DNA of 64,000 nucleotides from the NCBI GenBank assembly GCA_021464525.1, contig JADRCO010000037.1, forward strand, positions 1 to 64,000. The letters run 5' to 3'. Position 1 is the first letter of the stretch, and every line of letters begins with the position of its first letter. Positions 1 through 12,900 of this stretch are shown piece after piece. The stretch is from Rhizophagus sp. LPA8_4_AMF. Taxonomy: Eukaryota; Glomeromycota; Glomeromycetes; Glomerales; Glomeraceae. The translations under genes were made by a program, and so were the position numbers. The notes below the pieces were generated by a model. The model saw nothing but the letters and a program-made list of their open reading frames with translations. It was not told the DNA's origin and did no database searches.

Positions 1-3000
1 CTGAACAATAAATAAATAACAAAAGGTTTTTTTTTTTTTTTTTACAAGTTTTTTTTTTTCTTACAGGAGAAACATATTTTTTTTTTTTTTGATTGACTTT
101 TCTTTATAATGACGATGGTTTTTTTTAACCTTGGCAGCTCCTTGCTTTTTTATTTATCATTACCTAGCATACAAATACCAACAAAAAGAGTAAAAAAAAA
201 TAATATTCTGCCTTCAGCCAAGCAAATTTTTTGTTTATTTCTTTTTGACAATGAGAAAAAATTTAGAGAATTTCATACCCCATCAAAAAAAAATAAAATA
301 AACATTAAATAGAATAAAATAGAAATAAATAAAATAAAATAGAATAAGAGTATAATGAATATATATTTTTTATTTATATTTTATATATATATATATATAT
401 TTTTATTTTGTTTTCGGTTTCGTTCATTTTTTAATTCGTTCATTATTTTTAAAGTTTTATTTAGGAACATTTTTGGAATTTCTTGTTTATCAAACGCCGA
501 CAAGTATTATTATTGATTTTGAGAAATTCTTTGGAAAGAAAAAAAAAAAGGTTTTTTTTTTTTAAAAAAAAAAAATGATAAAATTATTTATTTATTATTT
601 TAATTAAAAATAAAAAAAAAAAAATTTTTCTATGAATAATTGAACAATGAATGATCTATTTCTAATGAAATCTAGTTTTCAAAAATAACTTTCTTTTTTT
701 TTTAACAATGGATGTCCCTGCTTTTTTCATGTCGGTTTCTTTGTAAAAAAAAAAATGCGTTTTGAAGGTTTTGAAAAGTAAAGATATGAAAAATTTATCG
801 CGAATAATAAAACAACAACCTTAATAATAACCTCAATAATGACCTCAATAATGACAATAATGACCATAATAACCACGATAATAGACCGCATTAAAGAGAA
901 TAATTTTCCAAAATTGGAACCTTTTTTTTTTGAAAGACGAAACGTTTCCTAAGAGAAATTATTATTATTATTATTATTATTAATTGTTAACATCATCTCA
1001 TCATCTCTGATTGGAACACGCAACACGCACAGCTGCGTATTTGATTGTAAGGCTAGGATTATCATTAAACATATTTATTGATCCGAACTTTACAAATTAA
1101 GAAAAAAAAGGTGAGAAAATTTGAAACATTGAAGCACCTTTTTCTTTTTTAATGTAAACTTATCCAGGTGACCACCTTATTATTTGTTAACTTTGCCTAA
1201 TCAGGTGATGCGTATTATGTTCAGGTGATTTATATGTTTATTCGTTTCCTTTTTAAATGATCGTTCCTGAGACCTGAGTCAACCCTGAGTTTTTGAGTCA
1301 CATTTTTATATTAATCCTATTTTTTTTTTTCGCGGGCTATTTTACTTTTTTTAAACACTTATCATTTAACACATATAACACAAGGAGGAAATTCTATTTA
1401 TTTAAATTGTCAATATCAACATAAAACCGGTGTTCACCGTTCACCGCGTACTTTTTCTTCTTTGTGTAAATTTTATTTATTTTCGCGAATTTAGCTTCAT
1501 TCATTAATTACAATATTATTATTTTTTTTTGTTCGTTATTTCTTTATTTCTTTACGCGACTTACAATTTGTTTACATCTTAAAATAAACTTTCGTGTCGT
1601 TTGGCTGAAAAGCCTGAAACAAAAGAAAAAAGAATAATAAAAGTAGATCCTAATTATTTGGGGCGACTACATTTATTTTAAGTTTAAGCCGTGATCTGTT
1701 TATTTTTTATTTTATTTTTTTATTTTATTACCTTTTTTTTACCCTTTTTATCCTTTTTACCCTTCTTTCCTTCCTTATTCTTCTCCCCCCCTCAATTTTT
1801 AATATATATAGTAATTATTATTATTAATTACCCTTATAACTTTTTATTTTTATTTTTATTTGGGGGTCGCTTGTTTATTATTATTTATTTGATACTCAAT
1901 TTAAATATTATTTGGAAATTCCGGACCTTTTTGGGGGTGCATATTGAACGGATGAATGTTGTTCGATAATGTAATGTATGTACTGTATGTACTGTATGTG
2001 ATGTATGTTTATGTATGTATGTTACTTATACAAGATTAAATAACTCAAGATAACCTTGTTACCTGATTCGAAAATTAAAAAAATGTAATAATTTGTTTGA
2101 ATAAATATAATTCGGAATTTTGAATGCAGATTTGATAAAAATGATCACATAGTATGATCACGAGGCCAAGGTCATTTATTTGAACACACACAAAAGGTTT
2201 ATCATTTGATTAAATAAAGTAAAAAATAAAATCGTACGGTTAATTGAATTTTGTCATCTTTATTACCTTGTAATTTATTAATTACCTTATTATTATTAGT
2301 TAAAAATTGATTACCCATCTAAATGATATTATTACAAAATAACTTCTCTTTTGAAACTGAGGAACCAAGTTCGGAACATCGATCGAATAATCTAGAAAAG
2401 ATTAAATATTATACTTTATTATTATTATTCCTGTTTTAATATTAAATACAGGTAATGTAATGTTATGTGTGTATCATATATGTACCAAGTACTAAATATG
2501 TATTATACGTATTCTTTTAATTTCTTTTTTTGTAAATTTATTATTTGCATCAAAAATGCTCACGAGGTAATTTTGTACAAGATGTCACCAAGTGAAACCA
2601 AGTCTCACCACTCACCAAATATGTTCCTTCTCATTAAAACATTCCAAAAAGGATCTCCGATTTGATTATAAGTTTACTCAATCATCGTAATAATTCCGTA
2701 ATTTTGTAATTTTTTTGTAATTTGATAAGATTGTAAACTAATTTTGTAATCATGTCAAATAAACTGTGAATTGTGGATCCTTTTCTCGGTTGTTATCTTT
2801 TGGTACATGTCACAAAAAAAAAATAAAAATTAAAAAAAAAAATAGGAAAAACAATAAACAATTAAAAAAAAACTCCCCAAATTTTTCTCTTTTTTAATAT
2901 TGTATATTCATAAAATAAAAATGTTTGTTACAAGTTTTGAATTGTATTCCCAGTCGGTCGTATTTCCCAGTCGGTCTTTCTTATTTCCCCACTGAAAAAA

Positions 3001-4724
3001 ATTTCTGAAACAATAAAATAATAAAAAAAAAAAAGAAAGAAAATCCTAATAAAGTTATTCAAACTTTTTTAAAGTTATATATTTTTTATTTGCCCCAAAA
3101 AAAGCTTAGAATATGTCACAAGCAGATCAAAAAGCTTCAATATATTTCATCCGAAACATAACATAAACATACAATACATACATTACATACATCATATACA
3201 TCATCATCTTTTTTATCAGATTTAACCGTCCAATCTATTAAAGAAATCGTAACTTTAAAAAAAAAACAATTTTTTTTTTTAAGTGACCCATCATCATTTT
3301 TTAACTCGGGTACACTCATTTTACTCTTTTATTCGTTTGGGCGCGGTAAAATTTTTTTACTCTTTTTGTGGGGTATTATTTTTTTTTTATGTAGTACTAC
3401 TTACTCATTTTCAAAAAAAGTTTATTATTTTATTTTATTTTTATTTATATTATTATTTTTTATTATCTATACTTGGTTTTATAAAAAGAGTATGAATGAT
3501 TCTTTTTTTTTCTTTTTTTTTCTTTATATATTAAAGTTTCTAATTTACGTTATTTGGTAATTTGAGTTCAATGTATGTAATGTAATAATGTATGTTAATG
3601 CTATGCACAAAGCGGTAATTACAAATTATTTAATTACATCACGAGACTTTGTGTTGCCTGTTTGCCGTACGCGTTGCATAAATTAAAAAAAGGTTTTTTT
3701 ACTTTCCCTTTTCTTTTTTCCATCCTTCTTACCTTTTCTTTTATTATTGTGATTAATTATTATTATTATTATTATTATTATTATTTTAAATCATTCGACA
3801 AATCAATCAACCAATTAGACCTTTTATTTGATAAATGAAATGATTTTGACTCTTTTTTTTTTTAATGGTTAAACTCAAAGAAAATCCAAATGAACAAAAA
3901 TTCTAAAAAAAGAAAAAACATTTTGTCATAATCTTCCGTTATTTCCATTAATTTTTTCGCGCCCGAAAAAAAAAAATTAATATATACAATAATAATCATT
4001 CATTGTTAATCCTTTAAAGAAAAAAATGAGAAAAAGTTGAGAGCCAATTTTGGCGTAACTTAAATCTTAATAATCTTGGCGAAAAAAATATACAACATTT
4101 TTTACTTGGTAAATAATAAAAAAAAAAAACCTAGATTTTTTTTTTTCTTTGTATGTGGCGCAATTTATCTTTTATTTTCATTGGTTATTTTTAATTTTTA
4201 GTTATATATAAAAATAAGTTTATATATTATTTGTAAATATTATTTATTATAAAAAAAAAAGTTTATATTATTATAAAAAAAAAGATTCTTTTTGAGAAGT
4301 TTTATTCGGTATTCTCGGTATTCGGTAGTTCGTTTTTTTTTTTTTTGTGATCATTTGTGTGTGATTTGTGATTTGTTGATTTTGTTAAACCATTCTATCA
4401 TTCCATTTCATTCTATTATTATTATATTATAAATATTATATTATAAAGATCATATTTTATATATTGTGTTATATATTATTATATTATTCAGTTATTATAT
4501 TATATTATTCAATTATATTATAATTCTATTATAATACTATTATATTATATTACATTATATTATTATATGCAAAGAAATATATATAATATATATATATATG
4601 TGTATGTGTGTATGTAACATTCAATCTTGTATAATTTCCTTTTATATAATTCTTTTTAAATTTTTTTTTTTTTTTCTTTTTCTTCTTCCTTTTTTTTTAC
4701 AGCAAATATTTTCCTCTTTTTTTT

Positions 4725-4830
4725 TACAATAAAATAATTTCCACAATAAAGATAATTTTCACAGTAAAGATAATTTCCACAATAAAGATAATTTTCACAA
4801 TAAAGATAAATTCCACAATAAATAAAAATA
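4725..4830. repeat. 18-bp minisatellite
   Basis: Four to five head-to-tail copies of an 18-bp unit of the form CCACAATAAAGATAATTT. The first base of the unit alternates between C and T, and the copies become degenerate at both ends. The best copies are at 4741-4758, 4759-4776, 4777-4794 and 4795-4812. It lies inside low-complexity intergenic DNA. Confidence 0.8.
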
Positions 4831-5788
4831 TTACAATAAATAAAAATATTAATTAAAAAAAAAAAAGATATCTTTTTTTTATTTATTTATTTATTTTTGT
4901 GATAATAAATAATAAATCATTTCATCATTTCATCATCAATCATCATCAAATCATCAAAAAATAAAAATGTAATAATAATAAATAGTAATAATGATAATGA
5001 TAATAATATATTTGTAAATAAAAAAAAATCAGATTTTCTTTTTTTTTTTGCGCTATTTTACACAAAAAAAAAATCACAAAAATAAAAGAATATTTTGTTT
5101 AATCGAATAAAAAAAAAATAAAAAAAAAAATTTATATTCAAAAAAACTTTTTTTTTTTCCACCACAAAAAAATATCCAAAATACCCATATTTCCTCACGT
5201 TGTAGTTAAACAGGAAATGATAATAGATTATCTACCATAGTTGGCTGAATATGGCTTGTTAAAAGTTTGTTTATTCACGATTTCCTGTTCTTAAACTTGT
5301 TAATTTTTCTCCCACGCAATTAATTACACCCATTCTTATCTTTAAAAAGATTACCCTAAAGTTATGTACTGTACTCCCCTGCTGTGCTGAATTGAAATCT
5401 ACAATTATGTATGATGAACGTATTTTAAAAAAAAAAATTTATTTAAATGTCAAATCAGAGATACAGTTCCTGAACTGTATTAATGATTGTCAATCTACAT
5501 CAAAAGAGAGATAACTACAAATCTTGAAACAAGGAGTTGATATGATAACTTTATTTGATTATCTTTTTTTACACCAAATAATTATTTGTACACTCGCATC
5601 TTTTGACAGGTAAAGTAAAATAAAGACATGGATAAAAATTTTTGCCAACAATCCTACCAACTACCTACACGTGATCTCATTCAAAGCCACAATCGCTAAT
5701 TACCTGAATGATAAGTATTGATTTAGATTTGATTTAATTTGATTTAGATGTTTATTTTTTTATCATTATATTTTTCTTTTTTTATTCA

Positions 5789-5905
5789 GCACGTACTCCC
5801 TATTACACGTACTCTATTAAACGTATCACACGTATTCTCTCTACTACACGTACTCGGCCTATCGCACGTATTCTCCTTACTATCTATCACACGTCTTCTC
5901 TCTAT
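5789..5905. repeat. Degenerate ACGTA/CTC tandem repeat
   Basis: About seven imperfect copies of a 14-20 bp unit centred on CACGTAYTC, with pyrimidine-rich spacers. It sits just beyond the 3' end of the decayed SRPRA copy. No function is suggested by the sequence. Confidence 0.6.
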
Positions 5906-6059
5906 CATTGAGATGTGATTTTGATAAGAAATGATGTTAAATTAATAATGGTCAATTAAAATAAAACAAAATAATTATTTAATTTATTAAAAAAATTTTT
6001 TATTATTCTAAGTGTGTAAAGTGTGTTCACCATATTCGTCATTAAATCAGAATGATTTG

Positions 6060-9000
6060 TGTGCCCCAAATCTTCATTCCTTAAGAAGAGAGTGAATAAT
6101 ATGTATAATATGACCAACTTTTTCATGTTCTTAAAATCTGTATACGTTTGTCCGGTTCCAACAAATAAAATCAATTGTACGGTGCCCCAACATGTTCCAA
6201 AATAAAAAATTTTAGATTAAATGTTTGATTACCATATGTTAATTCTCGCCATCAGCTGTATCAAATTTCGTTAAAATCATTCCCATCTATATGTCTTGGA
6301 TTTTGTAATTTCAAAGCTTGATTAAATTTCGTTAGTCGATCAATTGCTTCATTACCGACTAATGCTTCACCGACAAATACAATTTTGTCGGGATTATTCA
6401 CTAATAGTATAGATTAAAAAGATCAATAAAATATTACGATCTTCGTTAACGCTCGCATTAATAATCGTTGTCCTGCATATGTCCCATCGAATTTATTGTT
6501 TTGGCTAAAAATGTAAGAAATATATATATACATGTCAGCAACAAATGTCTACACTGTAGAGTTAATTCTACACATACCATAATTAATAGTATCATTGCTG
6601 TCCTAACAGCATCTTTTCCATTTCCATGTTTCATATAATTCAACATTTAAATTTTAACCTAAAACAATTTTTATTCTTAATTGTTCTACGGCACCTGATC
6701 TAAAAGTATCAAATGGACCTTTAATCCATTTTATAATAACCAAAAGCAAGTCTTCGATAATAAAAGAGAAGGTATACATGATTAATTAATAATAAGTCAA
6801 AAAAGCATGTATTTTTTTTAAAAAAAAAACAAAAATAAAAAATTAAAAAATTAAAAATAAGATAATAAAACTCACATTATGACTCACTGTCAAATCTGCT
6901 AGTAAATACGCTGTATCTACTTAGATGAGTCTTCTAACTTTTTAAAGTAGCTTTCATAAAATTCTTGTTCTTGTCAACCTTGAATCCATAATATGATCCA
7001 AAACCAACTTTTCCTACTTTAAATCTTCATACCATATCGCGATTATTGTACAACAAGATGGGGATGTTATATTATTGAACGCTCTTCATGTTTGCAACTA
7101 TGTTTGCAATATAAAAACCTCTGATATATTCACTAATCACTAGATTACAGATTTTGCTCAAATCGTTCCTGAAGGGATTCGTAAACATACTTGTAATTTC
7201 TGTTCTATTCCAGTAAATGATCACTAATTTCTAAATTCTAGCAAGAAGAGGAAAGCGAACCTATTCAAGTTAAAAAAGATAATTAACAACTAATTTTTCT
7301 TCTGAACGAAATTAATCAATTTTACATCTAAAAGATATGTTCTTACATAAACATAAAATTCGTCAAACCCGATCGAGTTCGTCATTCATAATAACTGGGC
7401 GGCACTTTTTTTTCATGTTCAAAATATCAGCATACATAGAACCCGTTTTCAATATCATTATCACTCATAAATGAAATTTCCATCCTGAATCAACCGATAT
7501 AGTATCACGTAATTCTTTCATACATCTCCAATTCAACATTTTACTGTATTATTGGCTTTAAAGTTTCATTTCATTTTCATTGACATAAATTGTGGGTGAT
7601 TTTACAATTCCACCACCGATCTAAGCACCAACAAGCCATGAAACAGCTGAAATTTGAGAATCGGTAGGATTGACTCCATGAATTTCGCTTAAAATAACGC
7701 GAAATCTTCCTTGTAACGATTTAAAAATAACTTGATTTGGCTCAAACACAAAGACAATATCGTTGTACTTCATCTGACGCGGTCAAGAAAATTTTAATTG
7801 GTACCCCAAATGAAATATGATGCTGCATGTCAACGAATTTGAGTACGAGAGTACGTTGACTGTTTCATTCGAAAAATTTTGCTGGACCCTTATCATTTGG
7901 GATAATGCGGTCACCTTTCGTAGTAGGCAGAATAGTTCTTGGATGTCATCTCCCATAATTTGATTTCTCACATTGAGCTCTTCGACATTTTGATGTATGC
8001 ATCATACATTAAAACTTTGGTCCCATTGCAACACATTTACCAACACCTATATAATGATAAGTGTGTAAGCATATCATTGTCTTTAATATTTATCATACAA
8101 ATTTAACCCACCGTTTACTCCACATGTATTTTGGTGTGAGTATACGTTTCAACGACATTTCCATAGATTGTTTCAAAGTTGACTGAATACCTTTTTTAAA
8201 TTAAGAAATTTTTGATTATTTTAATGACAGAATTAAATAAAGATTGATTCAAAGCATATACATACTAATAACATACTCTTAAAACTTCCAGTCTTTTTTC
8301 CTATAAGATTTCTTGCAACGAAGTCTCGTAAATGAACTGCAATTTTTTTAATTAAAATGTTCCTTCATTTTCGCTAATACTGGAACGAGATCCTGGTCGT
8401 AATTTCTTTCTGTCCAGTGATATTTTTTAAAAGCGATAATATGCTAGATCCGCTGAATTCATTATAACCATCCTTTTCAAATTTTATCCTCATCGTCATA
8501 TTGACCTAAATCTTGTACTTCATAATACCTGACTCAATTGATTTTGGTCAACAAATTTTGTGGATCTACTGATGAATATATCACTATCCTTTATCTCCAC
8601 TATAATCCAAACTTTTCATTTCTTTTTAACAATTGATCATCCCATACAATCAATGTATTTTGAACTTGCTTCTTATCGCTTTATTTTACAATAAACAATT
8701 ATTAATAAATACGTCTTTTACTTTGATGAAACATTTGATTCGTTAGATCGTTTGGTAGTTCCGAACTGTTTTCGCATGCTACGTCCTCGCTTCTTCTACG
8801 TAGATGAAGGTCTTCAATATTACGAACAATTTCATCTTCAATGATAATCGAGTTTGTAGGAGGTTTTAATATGTCATGCATGCCTGAATAAAAAAAGAAA
8901 TCTTTTATTTATCATAAAAATTTATTTCTAAAAATAAATGAAAATATGAATTTACTAACCAAGTTTTTCTTTTATCCTTAAATGGTCGCGGTTTAGATGG

Positions 9001-9666
9001 TACCTATCGTGACCCTAAAAAAATAATGAACTAAATAATTAGATAATTATCCTCATTTTTTAGAATATAACATATTAAAGAATATTTGGAACCTTGGAGT
9101 CCTATTCTTTGATATAATCTAATAAATATTATGTTAAATCTTCATCAAAATCGAATTTGTGAAATTGACTAAAAGTCTCGAATAAGACTAGCAAATTTAT
9201 CACAAAAGAATTTCTTGACAGTTGCAAGAAGTTCTTCAATATATGCGAATTGAAGAATTTTATGATAAACAGCCTAGTTAAAAAAATATATTTGTTACAA
9301 AAAATTATACTAAACACTAAGAGTCGTAGTTGATAATGTTACTAAAGTCAACTCACTTTACTAGACATACTTCACAAAATAAGAACTAATGCCCATTTTA
9401 AATTTAATATAACTATTTTCTCCGACCCTTCTTCTATGCCTTAAATAACCTAACGAATGCCCTCGGAGCAGGAGGAAATAACTGGAATAATGTTAATAAA
9501 TGCCGTTAACGCTCTGAATGCTACTTTGGCCGCTAATAACAATGCGTTACAAAATCGTGGAAATTAATATATTAATTAATTAACCGGGGACGAAGTAATA
9601 TGAGTAAAAAGGTCTTGACTAAAGAACAGTTCCACCTTTCTTTAGAATTGTAAAGAGGCCAAGCAT
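6060..9666 (-). pseudogene. SRPRA: Decayed SRP receptor alpha subunit gene (docking protein), intein-interrupted
   Basis: SRPRA is the membrane-docked GTPase that receives the signal recognition particle at the endoplasmic reticulum. Pieces appear in the right order on the minus strand. The SRX start (MLGLFTILKKGG) is at 9666 and downward. The SRX core (YHKILQFAYIEELLATVKKF) lies near 9200-9290. An acidic linker (EDEIVRNIEDLHLRRR) is near 8800, followed by a WDD..LDYSGDK stretch near 8600. Next come the N-domain (LIKK..AVHLRDFVARNLIG, 8290-8350) and STLKQSMEMSLKRILTPK (near 8140-8190). The G-domain follows: GVGK just above 8035, DTFRSGAVEQL (6680-6720), HGNGKDAVRTAM and HMQDNDY (6460-6640), [12 protein letters not shown] (near 6350) and LFVGTGQTYTD (6120-6170). 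Introns with GT..AG borders remain, so it is not a retrocopy. Many stops and frame changes show it is dead. The G-domain P-loop is split by the intein-like block 6876-8035. A working copy is presumably elsewhere in the genome. Confidence 0.88.
6876..8035 (-). mobile_element. Intein-like sequence inside the SRPRA P-loop (decayed)
   Basis: Between the P-loop residues GVGK and the expected following Ser/Thr there are about 1160 bp (about 386 codons) with intein hallmarks in order. A Cys codon at 8033-8035 opens CVAMG followed by TKVLMYDAYIK (block A-like). VEELNVRNQIMGDD (block A/B spacing) and TTKGDRIIPNDKGPAKFF plus SQRTLVLKF (block B-like) come next. Near 7610-7680 is SAVSWLVGA-x-IGGGIVKSP, matching the first LAGLIDADG-type block (xGxxIGDG) of fungal DOD homing endonucleases. 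YYGFKVDKNK and YLLADLTVSHN (blocks F/G, terminal His-Asn at 6876-6881) close it. A spliceosomal donor (GTGAG) follows immediately. Several frame breaks show it is no longer functional here. Intein families are known in fungi (VMA1, PRP8); an SRPRA host site is not one I know of. The alternative, an unrelated gene fragment, fits poorly because both splice borders fall at the P-loop. Confidence 0.82.
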
Positions 9667-9759
9667 TTTTGGCGGAGTAAGAAATGAAAATACTGATAAC
9701 TGATATAAATAATTTTTTTTTTTTTTTTGGATACTTTAAAACCATCAGTTTAATTTTCA

Positions 9760-11875
9760 GTTAATCTAAATGGGGCAATTGTTGATTGACAGATGTGGCA
9801 GATGATAATTAAGTGCTACATTCCTTTGGTTTTCACGCGCTTTTGCATAAATTGTTTATTTTTTGTACATGGATATTATAATATATAAACCTCACGAATT
9901 TTACTTCCCTACTTTCTTGTTCAGTTTTTTTTCCCTACTTTCATCCTAAAAACTCTTACTGAATCGAATGTGACAAACTGGTAAATAGTAATCACCAAAT
10001 ATATTACGTGATCACACATGGGATGGTCGGGATACACGTGTTTAATAATAGATTTATAGATGATTCAAGCGTAAAGAAATGATTAGCATAGCAGTATACT
10101 TCAAAGTTTACTAAGTTCACCATCATAAAGAAAGAGGAGATAAAGCGGAGCTTGCACCTACTTCATGGTGTTCATTAATTAGATGATAGCGTAAAACGAG
10201 ATAATTTATTCAACAAGTGTGTAGTGAAATATAATATCGTTGAAAAGATTCTTTGGACGTCAATTTTGATTATTTAAAGACCTCGTTTGTACTAGTATTA
10301 TTCATTATAATAGTGTATTTGTATCGTGCTCAAAATATAATTACTAATACTCTTGCAATTCCATTGGACCCAAGACGCTTTGATACAAGGGATCGAGGGA
10401 ATTCTGTGGAGGATGATATTTCTCATTCCGAGCATTAGACTGCTTCGAAGCAAAAAAAGTCATGCAGATGAAGCGCGTACTTTACAGTACTCTATAATAT
10501 GAACGAAAAAATTTTATCACAATGTTAATGACCGAAGTGTAGCGGAGGTACTATAAGGCACACTCAAGCCATGCAATGACATATTATTAATGATCATATA
10601 ATTATAACACTTCCACTTTGTTATAAATGAAAATAGGATATCCTTCAAATCGAATCTAATAAATAATGAAAAATTCAGATTTCAAAACACTAAGCTATTG
10701 AAACATATAGAAGTAAAGACATTCTTATATGGACGCTCTTTGTGATATGATAACTTGACGATAAAAAACTGGACGTACTTTAAAAAAAAGAAAAGAATTA
10801 TGAATCGTGATTTGGTTTTCTATTTGTATCAGCAAGTCAGTGCAGGGTCTAGCAGAGGAACTCATATTAAAACCACAAAAGGTCCCTCCGCGCCTGCATC
10901 CTCTGATAGTGAATCAAAATGCCTGGACAAATCACCTATTGAGGAGGCTGACAAACAAATTTCCAGTGAATCAACATTTTGACACCTTTTCTTGGGTGGC
11001 ACCTGAAGAGAGTAAAAGAATTGTATTAACAAAAGGTAATTCCCATGGATCAATGAGCTGTAACCTGCGGGGGCCAACTGCAACCTAGTTCAACTGTAGG
11101 AGCTAATCGTTATCAAAGAAGAAGAAAATCTCAGATACAATAAAAAGGATAATACCTAATATTAGTTAGGCCTTGTTGTACACGAACAAGTGTGATGTCT
11201 CGCCATAGAAAGAAGGCACAGAAGACCTATAATTAAAAATATTCCTCCATGACCATCCAAAACCTTTTAATTTTGAATTCATTGGAATCAGATGGAAATA
11301 TTACTGACGATTTGATAAAGAGAGAATAGCGAAGAGATTAGGGACTAGTTCATTTTCATTTTAAACAAACTTTTAATTTTTTATTGAAATGTATACTATT
11401 TGTTCTATTTGATAATTTATATTATTTTTTTTGAATGTCTTCATTGCTGAGAAATATTTTTGTTTTTGTTTGAAAATCTTTTAATAATATAATCCAAAAA
11501 TAGAGTTTGAATAATCTTATGCAGGAAATGTTGGGCAAACTTAATCAAGGTGTAACTTTGAAATTATTTTATCTGATGACATTGAAAATAAAATTTAAAG
11601 TGTATTATGATATTTTCTTTTATTAATTGTTGATAAAATAAACAAGGTTGAACGTCTTATTCGGTTTTTTTTTTTTTGAATATAATAGCTTAAAGTCTGA
11701 TTCTATTCTTGTACTACCGATTTTTTTGGTTTTTTGCTCAAACATGGGAATTACTTAATCAATAGCTTGCCGTTCCGCCAAATCTTTCGAGGCAAGAACA
11801 AGAGAAAAATGGAAATAATAATTATGTTGAAAATAATAGTGATAATTGGTTATTTGATCAAGAAAAATTAATGTA
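9760..11875. other. 2.1-kb insertion in the left copy of the duplicated block
   Basis: Comparison of the two copies shows continuous similarity up to 9759 and again from 11876. The right copy joins the same flanks directly near 17694-17700. So about 2.1 kb was inserted here or lost there. No terminal repeats or clear target-site duplication were seen. It contains short coding-like fragments on the plus strand, including one near 10350-10435 (IPLDPRRFDTRDRG) and one near 10830-11050 (LIVNQNAWTNHLLRRL, FSWVAPEESKRIVL). These are broken and unrecognised, and may be remains of a host gene. The rest is A/T-rich filler. Confidence 0.45.
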
Positions 11876-12582
11876 TGTGTCCTGGACGCAAAATTACCCG
11901 TACGACATCTCTTCTGGGTCAAGAAGGTAACATTTGCGTCCTCGACAATGTCAATTCATTTTTTTTTTCTTATCATTTTATTTTATTTAATGTAAATATA
12001 AAATATAAATTAGTAATTATCGTTAATTAGATAAGTTACTATTTTTTTCTAATTGGAAAGTTTTTTGTATTAATAGTTGTTGTCTTGTGTTGATAATATT
12101 TAATAGAGAAAATAAAATAAATAAAAGAAATTTCCTTCAAAAAAAAAAGTTTTTAAAATAAAGATATATAAGGAGAATTATTCCTTTTTTTATTGACCAT
12201 CATTGAGACAAGGAACAGTATATAAAAATTATAATAAAATTTATAAAAATTGCTATTAGCCGTGCACCCCTCTCCAATGATAAAATATTGTAATGTAAAA
12301 AGAACTTCTCAAGCCTAAAACCAACACAAAAAAAGAAACCAAAGGAAAAAGGAAAATAAAATTGAAAAGGAAAAAACTGAAACTTAAAATAAGAGATATC
12401 TCATGCAGTTTTTATTTAAAAAATTTAAAAATTTATTATTTTGTACTCTATAATACATATTTTAAGACTACGCGCTTTATCATATCTCCTCACTTTCTAT
12501 CACTAATTTTATATTTAAAATGCATTTTAAAAAATAAAGACACACATTTTTATTAATAATCTTATTCCTTTTTTTACTTCTT

Positions 12583-12900
12583 TTCTATATTACTCTGCAT
12601 CCAGTAATCACAGAAGGATGAAATATAACTTGTTGGAATTACTCATTAAGACGAATTGAATGGTAATAAATTTATATCTCTAAGTTTATAATTCATAGGA
12701 TTATATGGTAAAATGTAAATAAGAAAATGTGTTACACTACTTTTTATTACACTTGATATTTACATCATTTCTTTATATCTAGTGATTACAGAAAAATAAA
12801 CCATAGCTCATTAGAATCGCGAATCCAATGATACTAAATTTATGTTTCTAGGTTCAAAACTCATGGAATTATGAAGTTATAAAAAAGAGTGCCAGTTTTT
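12583..12900. repeat. Two-copy satellite-like repeat inside an insertion
   Basis: Two diverged units about 179 bp apart start at CCAGTAATCACAG (12601) and CTAGTGATTACAG (near 12779). Both continue with a similar TRATA..ATTAGAAT..AATTTATRTYTCTARGTT pattern. They lie in a segment of about 590 bp (12371-12960) absent from the right copy of the duplication, so they arrived after duplication or were lost there. No coding potential. Confidence 0.5.

Larger units (their letters stand above)
1..5950. other. Long A/T-rich low-complexity intergenic region
   Basis: No coding exon could be supported on either strand. Open frames here are short, rich in Phe/Leu/Ile/Lys and follow poly-T or poly-A runs, so they are composition artefacts. 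Visible structure is limited to microsatellites: TTA repeats near 961-983 and 3757-3785, TA repeats near 384-400 and 4570-4600, a degenerate TACTGTATG repeat near 1973-2030, and the two minisatellites listed separately. It could include the far upstream or downstream untranslated region of a gene outside the window, which sequence alone cannot show. Confidence 0.6.

Noticed and set aside
109-3560. Several 60-90 codon frames rich in Phe, Leu and Ile
   Set aside because: They follow poly-T/poly-A tracts, lack family features and splice partners, and are expected by chance at this composition.
9440-9560. Asn/Ala-rich coding-like phrase (NALNATLAANNNALQNRG) inside the left SRPRA copy
   Set aside because: Short and isolated, absent from the sister copy; could not be assigned to any gene or element, so only noted as an insertion.
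10253-11088. Overlapping plus- and minus-strand frames in the 2.1-kb insertion
   Set aside because: Frames overlap, begin at non-ATG codons or are broken; no complete gene model could be built.
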